12,692 nt of DNA. Source: Paracoccaceae bacterium. Lineage in GTDB: Bacteria > Pseudomonadota > Alphaproteobacteria > Rhodobacterales > Rhodobacteraceae. Positions 7,214-12,692 of this stretch are shown piece after piece (the first letter of the stretch is position 1; each line of letters opens with the position of its first letter). The notes beneath the pieces were generated by a model. The model had not been told where the DNA came from, ran no database searches, and saw nothing but the letters and a program-made list of their open reading frames with translations. The stretch spans positions 1 to 12,692 of the forward strand of contig PXDM01000337.1 in the NCBI GenBank assembly GCA_003565055.1, read 5' to 3'. A program made the position numbers and the translations under genes.

Positions 7214-7855
7214 ATGCGACTGTCCCCCCCTGTTCTCGCGCTGAGCGCGGCGGCGCTTGTGCTCGCTGCTTGCGCCCCTGATCCCAACAATCCGCAAAAC
7301 CGCACTGTGGCCGGTGCCCTGACCGGCGCTGCCGTGGGCGGTGTGACCGGGGCCATGGCCGGCGATCGTCGCACAGCCGCGGCCGGGGCCATCATCGGCG
7401 GCACGGCGGGCGCGCTGATCGGTCAGCAACTCGACCGGCAAGCCGAAGAGCTCCGCCGCGAGCTTGGCGATAACGTGAATATCCAGAACACGGGGCAGGA
7501 ATTGATCCTGACCTTGCCGCAAGACCTGCTCTTTGCGGTCGACAGTGCGACGCTGCGGCCCGATCTGCAGCAGGATCTGCGCGTGATTGCGGGCAATCTG
7601 GTCAATTATCCGCGCAGTGACGTGATCGTGGTCGGCCATACCGACAATACCGGCTCGGCTGAGTATAATCTGGGCCTCTCCGAGCGGCGGGCGCAATCCG
7701 TAGCGCAGGTGCTGCGCGGGCAAGGCGTGGCGAGCAACCGCATCCAGACCATCGGGCGCGGTCTGACCCAGCCTGTGGCCAGCAACGCGACGGCACAGGG
7801 CCGCCAGCAGAACCGCCGCGTGGAGATCTTCATCCGGCCGCATCAACCGAGCTGA
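7214..7855 (+). CDS. OmpA-family outer-membrane lipoprotein with glycine zipper
   Basis: The 213-residue precursor has a short lipoprotein signal peptide ending in the lipobox LAAC, so Cys20 would be acylated. The next residue is Ala rather than Asp, which points to the outer membrane. Residues about 31-70 form a glycine-zipper segment (AGALTGAAVGGVTGAMAG, then GAIIGGTAGALIG). Residues about 95-210 are an OmpA C-terminal peptidoglycan-binding domain with VVGHTDNTGSAEYNLGLSERRA and a closing QQNRRVEIFI. The layout is like E. coli YiaD. The probable role is tethering the outer membrane to the cell wall; this is inferred from the family. It is flanked by its own terminator and has no functional link visible to its neighbours. 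Confidence 0.93.
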   Translation: MRLSPPVLALSAAALVLAACAPDPNNPQNRTVAGALTGAAVGGVTGAMAGDRRTAAAGAIIGGTAGALIGQQLDRQAEELRRELGDNVNIQNTGQELILTLPQDLLFAVDSATLRPDLQQDLRVIAGNLVNYPRSDVIVVGHTDNTGSAEYNLGLSERRAQSVAQVLRGQGVASNRIQTIGRGLTQPVASNATAQGRQQNRRVEIFIRPHQPS

Positions 7856-7874
7856 GCTGCCACACGCTCCCCCC

Positions 7875-7904
7875 AAAGGCCAATCCCCGCGATTGGCCTT
7901 TTTT
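7875..7904 (+). terminator. Intrinsic terminator after the OmpA-family gene
   Basis: AAAGGCCAAT (7875-7884) pairs with ATTGGCCTTT (7892-7901) around a 7-nt loop and runs into six T (7899-7904). It begins 20 bp after the stop codon and separates the lipoprotein from the GntR gene. Confidence 0.92.
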
Positions 7905-7905
7905 C

Positions 7906-7934
7906 TTGCGCAAGCTCTGGAGTGGTCATATCTT
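7906..7934 (+). promoter_or_regulatory. Candidate promoter of the GntR-family gene
   Basis: TTGCGC (7906-7911), a 17-nt spacer and TATCTT (7929-7934) fit a sigma-70-type promoter, with a weak -35 and a fair -10. Transcription would start near 7941, leaving a leader of about 58 nt before the ATG. The -35 box directly abuts the preceding terminator. Confidence 0.4.
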
Positions 7935-7941
7935 TTGACCA
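7923..7941. promoter_or_regulatory. Inverted repeat, candidate autoregulatory operator
   Basis: TGGTCA (7923-7928) and TGACCA (7936-7941) form a perfect 6-bp inverted repeat spaced by 7 bp. The spacer holds the candidate -10 box, so a bound dimer would block RNA polymerase. TGGT/ACCA arms are typical of FadR/PdhR/LldR operators, although the spacing here is wider than the usual TGGT-N3-ACCA. Autorepression by the following gene is an inference. Confidence 0.5.
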
Positions 7942-7998
7942 ATCTTCGCGTAACTTTTGGGCGTTCCATGCATGGACCACGCTCATGATGGAGCCGCC

Positions 7999-8766
7999 AT
8001 GCCGTTTCAGCGCATCCAGCCCGAGAAAGTTTCGATCAGTGTCGTCCGGCAGATCGAGCTTTTGTTGCTGCGCGGTGTGCTGCGTCCGGGCGAGCGTTTG
8101 CCCGCCGAGCGCGATCTGGCCGAGAAACTTGGCGTGTCGCGCCCCTCGCTGCGCGAAGCCATCGCCGAGTTGCAAGCCCGTGGCCTGCTGACGACCAAGG
8201 CCGGGGCAGGGGTCTTCGTGGCCGAGTTCCTCGACTCGGCCTTCTCGGACTCGCTGGTGCGGCTCTTTGCAGAGCATGACGAGGCACTGTTCGACTATAT
8301 CAGCTTTCGCCGCGATCTCGAAGGCATGTCCGCCGAACGTGCGGCACGCTACGGCTCGGACATGGATCTGAAGGTCATCGACACGATCTACCAGCGCATG
8401 GAGCACGCCCATCACAAGCGCGACCCGAGCGAGGAAGCGCGGCTCGATGCCGAATTTCATCTCTCGATTGTCGAGGCGTCGCATAACATCATCATGCTGC
8501 ATATGCTGCGCGCGATGTTCAACTTGCTGCATCAGGGCGTGTTCTACAATCGCCAGATGATCTTTCGCCAGCGCGGGACGTGTGACGAGCTGCTCGCGCA
8601 ACATCGCGCGATCAACGAGGCCATTCAGGCCCGCGACCCGGACGGCGCGCGCAACGCCGCTGAGGGGCATCTGAGCTATGTCGAGCGGTTGATGAGTGAT
8701 CTCAAGCGTAGCGAGCGCAACGAGGAAATCGCGCAACTCCGCTATGAACATGCCAGCGCGATCTGA
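7999..8766 (+). CDS. GntR-family transcriptional regulator, FCD (FadR-type) subfamily, PdhR/LldR-like
   Basis: The 255-residue protein has an N-terminal winged helix (about 5-75) with the GntR signature GERLPAERDLAEKLGVSRPSLREAI. A helical FCD ligand-binding domain occupies about 95-235. The metal-site pattern of FCD proteins is present: Asp150 and His154 (DAEFH), His202 (QHRAI) and His224 (GHLSY). The segment after the winged helix (AFSDSLVRLF) and the general spacing resemble E. coli PdhR, so a small carboxylate such as pyruvate, lactate or glycolate is a reasonable guess for the ligand, not a demonstrated one. The start at 7999 has GGAG (7990-7993) 5 nt upstream; a possible start at 7957 has no good site. 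It is an isolated gene between two terminators, with an inverted repeat over its own promoter. Its regulon is not visible here. Confidence 0.9.
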   Translation: MPFQRIQPEKVSISVVRQIELLLLRGVLRPGERLPAERDLAEKLGVSRPSLREAIAELQARGLLTTKAGAGVFVAEFLDSAFSDSLVRLFAEHDEALFDYISFRRDLEGMSAERAARYGSDMDLKVIDTIYQRMEHAHHKRDPSEEARLDAEFHLSIVEASHNIIMLHMLRAMFNLLHQGVFYNRQMIFRQRGTCDELLAQHRAINEAIQARDPDGARNAAEGHLSYVERLMSDLKRSERNEEIAQLRYEHASAI

Positions 8767-8776
8767 GCTCAAATGA

Positions 8777-8805
8777 AAGCCCCCGGCACGGGATGCCGGG
8801 GGCTT
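8777..8805. terminator. Bidirectional hairpin between the GntR gene and atpF
   Basis: A perfect 12-bp stem pairs AAGCCCCCGGCA (8777-8788) with TGCCGGGGGCTT (8794-8805) around a 5-nt loop. It is 10 bp past the GntR-gene stop and 24 bp past the atpF stop, between converging genes. T-tracts are short on both sides (CTTAATT on plus, CTTTCATTT on minus), so termination probably leans on the very stable stem. Confidence 0.8.
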
Positions 8806-8829
8806 AATTGGTCAGGCTGTCGTCACTTG

Positions 8830-9390
8830 TCAGTGCAAACGGTCCTGCGTTGTCGCAATCGCCTGTTGGATCAGAGCGTCGCTGCGCTCGGCATCCATCT
8901 GCTTGGCGAGCACATCCCCCGCAGCCGCAATCGCGACATTCACGGCAGTGTTGCGCACTTCGCGGATCGCGCTGACTTCGGCAGACTGGATCTGATCCTC
9001 AGCCGTTTTCAGGCGGCGTGTGATCGAGGCTTCGATATCCGCCTTGGCTTGGTTCGCAGCGATCTGCGCATCAGCTTTGGCCTTCTCGACGATGCGATCC
9101 GCCTCGGTCTTGACCTCGGCCTGCTTGCGCTCGAAATCGGCATGCAGGGCCAGCGCTTCTTCGCGCAGGCGCCGGGCTTCATCAAGCTCGGCCTGAATCG
9201 CCACACCACGTGCATCGAGCAGGCCCATGATCTTCGCGGGCACCTTGAAATAGACAAGGATCCCGGCAAAGACGATAAAGCCCAGCAGCACCACCATGTC
9301 CGTGTTGCGCAGCGAGAAGAAGGGATAATCCCCCGCCGCCAGCGCCGGGCCTGTCATCGCCAGAGTTGCCAGAGTGAACACCCGGATCAT
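8830..9390 (-). CDS. atpF: F0F1 ATP synthase subunit b
   Basis: The 186-residue stator subunit anchors F1 to the membrane sector. It has a hydrophobic, signal-peptide-like N-terminus (FTLATLAMTGPALAAG), one membrane helix around 32-48 (VVLLGFIVFAGILVYF), and a long charged, Ala-rich coiled-coil helix to the C-terminus. The FFSLRNTD start of the membrane region and PAKIMGLLDARG following it match the b subunit of Rhodobacter-type operons. It is last in the F0 operon, with its ATG overlapping the b' stop as ATGA (9387-9390), so b and b' are probably translated in a coupled 1:1 ratio. A strong hairpin follows and no F1 gene is adjacent. Confidence 0.95.
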   Translation of the reverse strand: MIRVFTLATLAMTGPALAAGDYPFFSLRNTDMVVLLGFIVFAGILVYFKVPAKIMGLLDARGVAIQAELDEARRLREEALALHADFERKQAEVKTEADRIVEKAKADAQIAANQAKADIEASITRRLKTAEDQIQSAEVSAIREVRNTAVNVAIAAAGDVLAKQMDAERSDALIQQAIATTQDRLH

Positions 9391-9908
9391 GCCGCAGCCC
9401 CTTTCAGACGCGCAGCCACCGCTGCATTGACGCTGCGTGCATCGGCCTTTCCGCCCATGCTCTCCACGATGTCGCGGGTCACGTCCTTGGACACGTCAGC
9501 GACCATTTCCATGGCGCCGTCGCGAATCTCGCGGATGCGGCGCTCGGATTCAGCGGTTTTCGCTGCGATCTCGGCATCCGCCTTGGCGATCTGCACATCA
9601 AGCTCCGCTTGCATTTCAGCCTTGGCCGCATCGACAATGCGATTGGCTTCCGCCCGCGCATCGGCCAGCGCCTTGTGATAGGCTTCTTCCGCCTGCACGG
9701 CCTTGCGCTTGTATTCCTCGGCCGCAGCGATGTCGCTGGTGATCGTGCCACGACGATCCGCGAGCACGGCAGCAACGCGCGGCAGCGCGACGCGGGACAT
9801 GATGTAATAGAGCACCACCATCGTCACGATGAGCCAGAAAATCTGGTTCGAGAAGGTGGTTACATCGAGTTGGGGCATCCCTGGCCCCGAAGCGGCAGTC
9901 TCTGCCAT
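9387..9908 (-). CDS. atpF': F0F1 ATP synthase subunit b'
   Basis: The 173-residue second stator subunit is found in photosynthetic bacteria, their alphaproteobacterial relatives and chloroplasts, where a b/b' heterodimer replaces the b2 homodimer. The N-terminal PGMPQLDVTTFSNQIFWLI leads into a membrane helix (about 22-42) and then a long coiled coil rich in Ala, Glu and Lys. A C-terminal VSKDVTRDIVESMGG segment is probably the F1/delta contact. GGGGGA (plus coordinates 9913-9918) lies 4-5 nt before the ATG. It is separated from atpE by 77 bp that contain a hairpin, unlike the tight b'/b junction. The gene is also called atpX or atpG in some annotations. Confidence 0.94.
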   Translation of the reverse strand: MAETAASGPGMPQLDVTTFSNQIFWLIVTMVVLYYIMSRVALPRVAAVLADRRGTITSDIAAAEEYKRKAVQAEEAYHKALADARAEANRIVDAAKAEMQAELDVQIAKADAEIAAKTAESERRIREIRDGAMEMVADVSKDVTRDIVESMGGKADARSVNAAVAARLKGAAA

Positions 9909-9934
9909 GTCTTCCCCCTAGCCCTGATTTCACT

Positions 9935-9958
9935 GGAAGGGCCGCAAGCGACCCTTCC
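9935..9958 (-). promoter_or_regulatory. Intercistronic stem-loop between atpE and atpF'
   Basis: GGAAGGG (9935-9941) pairs with CCCTTCC (9952-9958), with two more pairs inside after one mismatch. It lies 28 bp after the atpE stop. Read on the minus strand it is followed by AGTGAAATC, not a T-run, so it is unlikely to be a full terminator. It may protect the atpE 3' end from exonucleases or reduce read-through, helping the high c-subunit copy number. Confidence 0.55.
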
Positions 9959-9985
9959 AAGCGTAAGGATATTGCCGGGAAAGCC

Positions 9986-10222
9986 TCAGACAGCGAACAT
10001 CAGCAGCAGAGCGACGAGGAACGAGAAGATCCCCAGAGCTTCTGCGAATGCGATGCCGATGAAGAGCATGGCGGTCTGGCCAGCAGCAGCCGAAGGGTTG
10101 CGCAGCGCACCCGACAGGAAGTTGCCCGCGATGTTGCCCACACCGATAGCGGCGCCGCCCATACCGATGGCGGTCAGGCCAACACCGATGAACTTGCCCA
10201 TTTCTGCGATATCGCCTTCCAT
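9986..10222 (-). CDS. atpE: F0F1 ATP synthase subunit c
   Basis: The 78-residue hairpin of two membrane helices forms the rotor ring. Helix 1 carries the small-residue pattern (GLTAIGMGGAAIGVGNIAGN), the polar loop is ALRNPSAAAGQ, and helix 2 has the essential carboxylate Glu61 in GIAFAEALGIFS. The residue after Glu61 is Ala rather than Ser/Thr and no Na+-type Gln is seen in helix 1, so the ring is read as proton-coupled. AAGGAG (plus coordinates 10230-10235) at 7-nt spacing is one of the best ribosome sites in the window, as expected for a subunit needed in about ten copies per complex. A stem-loop follows the gene. Confidence 0.98.
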   Translation of the reverse strand: MEGDIAEMGKFIGVGLTAIGMGGAAIGVGNIAGNFLSGALRNPSAAAGQTAMLFIGIAFAEALGIFSFLVALLLMFAV

Positions 10223-10274
10223 GTCTTTTCTCCTTGAGTTGGAATTGGCAGATTGAGGTTCTGATTGCCCGTGC

Positions 10275-11015
10275 TCAGTGCGACGGATGCAGCGCGTCTT
10301 TCAGATAGACGCAGGTCAGAATTGTGAAAACGTATGCCTGGATCACGGCCACCAGCAGCTCCATCGCGTAGAAGGCTGTCACGGCCAGAACCGGCAGGAA
10401 GAAGAACGCGCCGAGGGCTGCGGCAAAACCTGCGAAGACCTTGACCACCGCGTGACCAGCCATCATCGCGCCTGCAAGACGAATGCTGTGGCTGACGGGC
10501 CGCGCGAAGTAGGAAATCAGCTCGATCACCGCCAGAATGGGGCGCAGCGCGAGCGGCGCGGAGCTGACCCAGAAGAGGCCCAGAAACTTGGTGCCGTGCA
10601 GGATGAAGCCCAGTGCGGTCACGGACAGGAAGACCGTGAACGCGAGCACTGCGGTCACCGCGATATGTGAGGTCGTGGTGAAGGCAAACGGGATCAGCCC
10701 CAGAAGGTTCGCGAACAGCACGAACATGAAGAGCGTGAAAACAAACGGGAAGAAGCGCACGGCATCCTTGCCGGACACATCCTCGACCATCTTGTAGACG
10801 AAGCCATAGGTCATTTCAGCCGCCGATTGCGCGCGGCTCGTCACCAGAGCGCGGCCACGCGCGCCATAGACCATCAGCGCAGTCGCCGCGAGCACCGTGA
10901 GCGCCATCCACAGCGTCACATTGGTCGGCGTGTACCAGCTGACATCACCACCGAAGAGCGCCTTGACCTCGAACTGGTCCATGGGCTTGATTGCAAGACC
11001 GCTTTCACCTGCCAC
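10275..11015 (-). CDS. atpB: F0F1 ATP synthase subunit a
   Basis: The 246-residue integral membrane subunit forms the proton half-channels against the c ring. The N-terminal PMDQFEVKALFGG leads to five or six membrane helices. The essential Arg is Arg179 in SHSIRLAGAMMAGH, and IQAYVFTILTCVYLKDALH is the conserved last helix. His188 and Glu219 occupy the positions of E. coli Glu219 and His245, the swapped pair known in this group. I chose the GTG start at 11015 because AAGGGGA (plus coordinates 11024-11030) lies 8 nt upstream. A GTG at 11039 has no ribosome site, and an ATG at 10982 would trim the usual short N-terminal tail. The gene overlaps the end of atpI by 11 bp. The residue four after the essential Arg, normally Asn, is Ala here. 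Confidence 0.96.
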   Translation of the reverse strand: MAGESGLAIKPMDQFEVKALFGGDVSWYTPTNVTLWMALTVLAATALMVYGARGRALVTSRAQSAAEMTYGFVYKMVEDVSGKDAVRFFPFVFTLFMFVLFANLLGLIPFAFTTTSHIAVTAVLAFTVFLSVTALGFILHGTKFLGLFWVSSAPLALRPILAVIELISYFARPVSHSIRLAGAMMAGHAVVKVFAGFAAALGAFFFLPVLAVTAFYAMELLVAVIQAYVFTILTCVYLKDALHPSH

Positions 11016-11355
11016 GTTCGTCGTCCCCTTGTTCCGCACCCGTTTTGTGCCGGGCTGCGTCGTCTTGTGTCTCGAACTCGCGAGCAGAGCGAAGCATCGT
11101 CTTCACACCGGCCGCAAAGCCCAGCAATGTCAGCACAACCAGAAACAGCGGCAGCGTGCCAAAGAGCACATCGAGCCCGTATCCGATCGCAGCGCCAATC
11201 CCCAGACCGGCGACCAGCTCCGTCACCATCCGCCAGCCCACCTGAGCCATCGAGTGATGATCCTGCGCGGCCTTCGGGGGCTCCAGATCGGCTTTCATCT
11301 TGACGATCCGCGCGTCCAGCGCCCGCAATCGTTCCAGACGGTCCTCGTCGGACAT
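11005..11355 (-). CDS. atpI: ATP synthase accessory protein AtpI
   Basis: The 116-residue membrane protein is of the AtpI/AtpZ family, encoded first in many atp operons and thought to help assemble the c ring. A charged N-terminus (MSDEDRLERLRALDARIVKMKADL, predicted helical) precedes two membrane helices at about 40-62 and 66-88, separated by a short LDVLFGTLP loop. The C-terminal tail is polar. The ATG at 11355 is preferred because GGAGG (plus coordinates 11364-11368) lies 8 nt upstream; the frame continues to a TTG at 11376 without support. It opens the F0 operon, and its final codons contain the ribosome site for atpB. Confidence 0.9.
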   Translation of the reverse strand: MSDEDRLERLRALDARIVKMKADLEPPKAAQDHHSMAQVGWRMVTELVAGLGIGAAIGYGLDVLFGTLPLFLVVLTLLGFAAGVKTMLRSAREFETQDDAARHKTGAEQGDDERGR

Positions 11356-11385
11356 GGCCGCCACCTCCGGCTGCAAGTTGAGCGG

Positions 11386-11414
11386 AACCTAGAAAGGCAG
11401 GGGGGCAGAGTCAA
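11386..11414 (-). promoter_or_regulatory. Candidate promoter of the F0 ATP synthase operon
   Basis: On the minus strand TTGACT (plus coordinates 11409-11414), a 17-nt spacer and TAGGTT (11386-11391) match a sigma-70-type promoter with a good -35 and a partial -10. It would start transcription about 25 nt before the atpI ATG, whose ribosome site lies between. Confidence 0.45.
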
Positions 11415-11427
11415 GCGTGTTAACGCT
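11414..11427. promoter_or_regulatory. Inverted repeat adjoining the atp -35 box
   Basis: AGCGT (11414-11418) and ACGCT (11423-11427) form a 5-bp inverted repeat with a 4-bp centre, directly upstream of the candidate -35 of the F0 operon and within the divergent atpI/arsR region. It could be a regulator site, but a 5-bp repeat can arise by chance. Confidence 0.3.
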
Positions 11428-11573
11428 GTCAGGAATTTTGCGTAACTATCAGATTCGTAATGCTTTTATTTCCGCGCCGGATCGCCTGTCGCGCCCTGAC
11501 CGCGCGTATTCGCAATTGCAGCATATTCAACCAAAGAGTTGACCTTTGCCCGCGCCCGCGCAAGAACATTCGG

Positions 11574-11954
11574 ATGCACGCCCAGCCCGGCCCCTCGCTC
11601 GATCAGGTTTTCATGGCTCTGGCCGATCCCACGCGGCGGGCCATTCTGGCGATGCTTCTGGAAGACGACATGGCCGTGACCGATGTGGCCGAGCCCTTCG
11701 CCATGTCGCTCGCGGCGATCTCGAAGCATCTGGGGATCCTCGCAGGAGCGGGGCTGATCAGTCAGGAAAAGCGCGGGCGGGTGAAATGGTGCAAGCTCGA
11801 ACCCGACGCGCTGCGCGAGGCCAGCATCTGGATGCAGGCTTTCGGGCAGTTCGAGGCTGTCAATCTCGACGCGTTCGAGCGGTTTCTGGTGCAGGAATTG
11901 CCCGACTGGTCCTCGGGCGAGGCAAGCGCCGATCAGACCGGCGACATGCGGTAG
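11574..11954 (+). CDS. ArsR-family winged-helix transcriptional regulator
   Basis: The 126-residue protein contains the typical ArsR fold: LDQVFMALADPTRRAILAML, then the helix-turn-helix VTDVAEPFAMSLAAISKHLGIL (35-56), then the wing around EKRGRVKWCKL. The metal-site motif ELCVCDL of ArsR/SmtB is absent and Cys73 is the only cysteine, so a metal sensor is unlikely. It is closer to the ArsR subgroup often paired with SRPBCC/AHSA1 proteins, though no such partner gene is in the window. The ATG at 11574 has only a weak ribosome site; the frame remains open to 11460, but that extension is not family-like. It is divergent from atpI, and its last 22 bp overlap the end of the converging pqqE. Confidence 0.88.
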   Translation: MHAQPGPSLDQVFMALADPTRRAILAMLLEDDMAVTDVAEPFAMSLAAISKHLGILAGAGLISQEKRGRVKWCKLEPDALREASIWMQAFGQFEAVNLDAFERFLVQELPDWSSGEASADQTGDMR

Positions 11955-12691
11955 GTCCATTCGGCCGCATTCGCGCTTTCACCCTCGGCCAGCAGCGCAT
12001 CGACCTTGGCGCGGTCTGGGGATTTGCGGCAGACCGGGTCGGTCGCCGTTGCATCGCCGGTGAGCGCCAGCGCCTGACAGCGGCAGCCGCCATGGTCGAC
12101 CGTCTTGCGCGGGCAGGAGCGGCAGGGCTCGGGCATCCAGTCATCGCCACGATAGGCGTTGAAGGCCGCGCTGCAATACCAGATCTCGCGCAGAGGGGTC
12201 GTCTGGACATTCGGAAATTGCAGATGCGTCATGGTCTGCGCGGCGTGACAGGGCAAAACAGTCCCATCGGGCGCAATATTCAGCCCGGTGCTGCCCCAGC
12301 CGCCGCCCATGCAGGCTTTGGGGTAATCGGCGTAATAGTCGGGCGGCACGAAATCGATGACCAGCCGCTCCGCCGGGTCGGCGCGGGCCGCAGCCACAAT
12401 CGCCTTGGCCTGATCCACCTGCGCGCGGCTCGGCTGCAACGCGGCGCGGTTCTTCAGCGCCCAGCCGTAGAATTGCACGCAGGCAATCTCGATCCGGCGC
12501 GCGCCCAGTTCGCGGGCCATCTCGATCATGCGCGGCAGATCGTCGAGGTTGCTGCGATGCATCACCGCGTTGATCGTCAGCGCAAGGCCGCGCTCTGCGA
12601 TCAGCCCCGCAAGACCCATCTTGCGGTCGAACCCGCCCTTGTAGCCGCCGATCTTGTCTGCGCTTTGTGCATTCACCCCCTGCAGCGACAG
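11933..12691 (-). CDS. pqqE: PQQ biosynthesis radical SAM protein PqqE, C-terminal part (5' end outside window)
   Basis: The last 252 residues of PqqE, the radical SAM enzyme that forms the Glu-Tyr carbon-carbon bond in the PqqA precursor peptide while PqqD presents it. The frame is open to the right edge, starting LSLQGVNAQSADKIGGYKGGF, a typical internal PqqE segment. The CxxxCxxC motif for the SAM cluster lies outside the window. The C-terminal SPASM region is visible: ACMGGGWGSTGLNIAPDG, VLPCHAAQ, then EPCRSCPRKTVDHGGCRCQAL and a final DPVCRKS. These cysteines would bind the auxiliary iron-sulfur clusters. A GTG at 12676 is internal and not the start. The 3' end overlaps the converging arsR-type gene by 22 bp. 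Other pqq genes would be expected to the right. Confidence 0.95.
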   Translation of the reverse strand: MSLQGVNAQSADKIGGYKGGFDRKMGLAGLIAERGLALTINAVMHRSNLDDLPRMIEMARELGARRIEIACVQFYGWALKNRAALQPSRAQVDQAKAIVAAARADPAERLVIDFVPPDYYADYPKACMGGGWGSTGLNIAPDGTVLPCHAAQTMTHLQFPNVQTTPLREIWYCSAAFNAYRGDDWMPEPCRSCPRKTVDHGGCRCQALALTGDATATDPVCRKSPDRAKVDALLAEGESANAAEWTYRMSPV

Positions 12692-12692
12692 T

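Noticed and set aside
7967..7976. Perfect palindrome CCATGCATGG upstream of the GntR gene
   Set aside because: A 10-bp palindrome in the leader with no match to FCD-type operators; less convincing than the TGGTCA repeat over the promoter.
9935..9958. atpE/atpF' stem-loop as a transcription terminator
   Set aside because: No T-run follows on the transcribed strand and downstream F0 genes must be expressed, so it was kept only as a regulatory or stabilising hairpin.
8830..11355. F0 genes without F1 genes as an unusual arrangement
   Set aside because: Separate F0 and F1 operons are the known norm in Rhodobacter and Rhodospirillum relatives, so it is not novel.
11466..11960. 164-codon open frame opposite the arsR-type gene
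   Set aside because: The plus-strand frame holds a clear ArsR fold; the opposite frame has no recognisable domain.
698..12692. C1/methylotrophy island linking fhs-folD with pqqE
   Set aside because: PQQ and C1-folate genes do occur together in methylotrophs, but here they are about 9 kb apart with unrelated housekeeping genes between and no methanol dehydrogenase in view.

Overview
The window is ordinary high-GC alphaproteobacterial chromosome, most likely Rhodobacterales. The reasons are paired b and b' subunits in an F0-only ATP synthase operon, a c subunit and an a subunit of Rhodobacter type, an fhs/chorismate mutase/folD cluster, and strong G/C third-position bias throughout. I see no tRNA, rRNA, insertion sequence, phage gene or CRISPR array. 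I did not find a convincing new biological system; the findings are small regulatory and protein-level observations.

Layout from left to right. (1) The C-terminal membrane half of a P2-type cation ATPase enters from the left (3-701, +). (2) A minus-strand one-carbon/shikimate block follows: formate-THF ligase (1999-3675), chorismate mutase (1585-1902) and folD (698-1588). The last two are joined by an ATGA overlap, and folD meets the ATPase tail to tail. (3) asd (3874-4896, -) has a clear intrinsic terminator and sits 63 bp behind an MFS transporter (4960-6138, -). (4) Divergent from the MFS gene is an AraC-HTH/O6-alkylguanine methyltransferase fusion (6277-7161, +). It is followed by an OmpA-family lipoprotein with its own terminator (7214-7855, +) and a GntR/FCD regulator (7999-8766, +). 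The regulator has a candidate self-operator wrapped around its -10 box. (5) A bidirectional hairpin at 8777-8805 separates that gene from the converging F0 operon, atpI-atpB-atpE-atpF'-atpF (11355 down to 8830, -). (6) Divergent from atpI is a small ArsR-family regulator (11574-11954, +). Its end overlaps the 3' end of pqqE (11933 to beyond the right edge, -).

How the genes work together. FolD and formate-THF ligase interconvert formyl-, methenyl- and methylene-THF with formate and so supply C1 units. Asd feeds the Lys/Thr/Met branch and chorismate mutase feeds Phe/Tyr. The F0 genes encode the membrane proton channel and stator of ATP synthase; no F1 genes are adjacent, consistent with the split F0/F1 operons of this bacterial group. 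PqqE belongs to cofactor PQQ synthesis.
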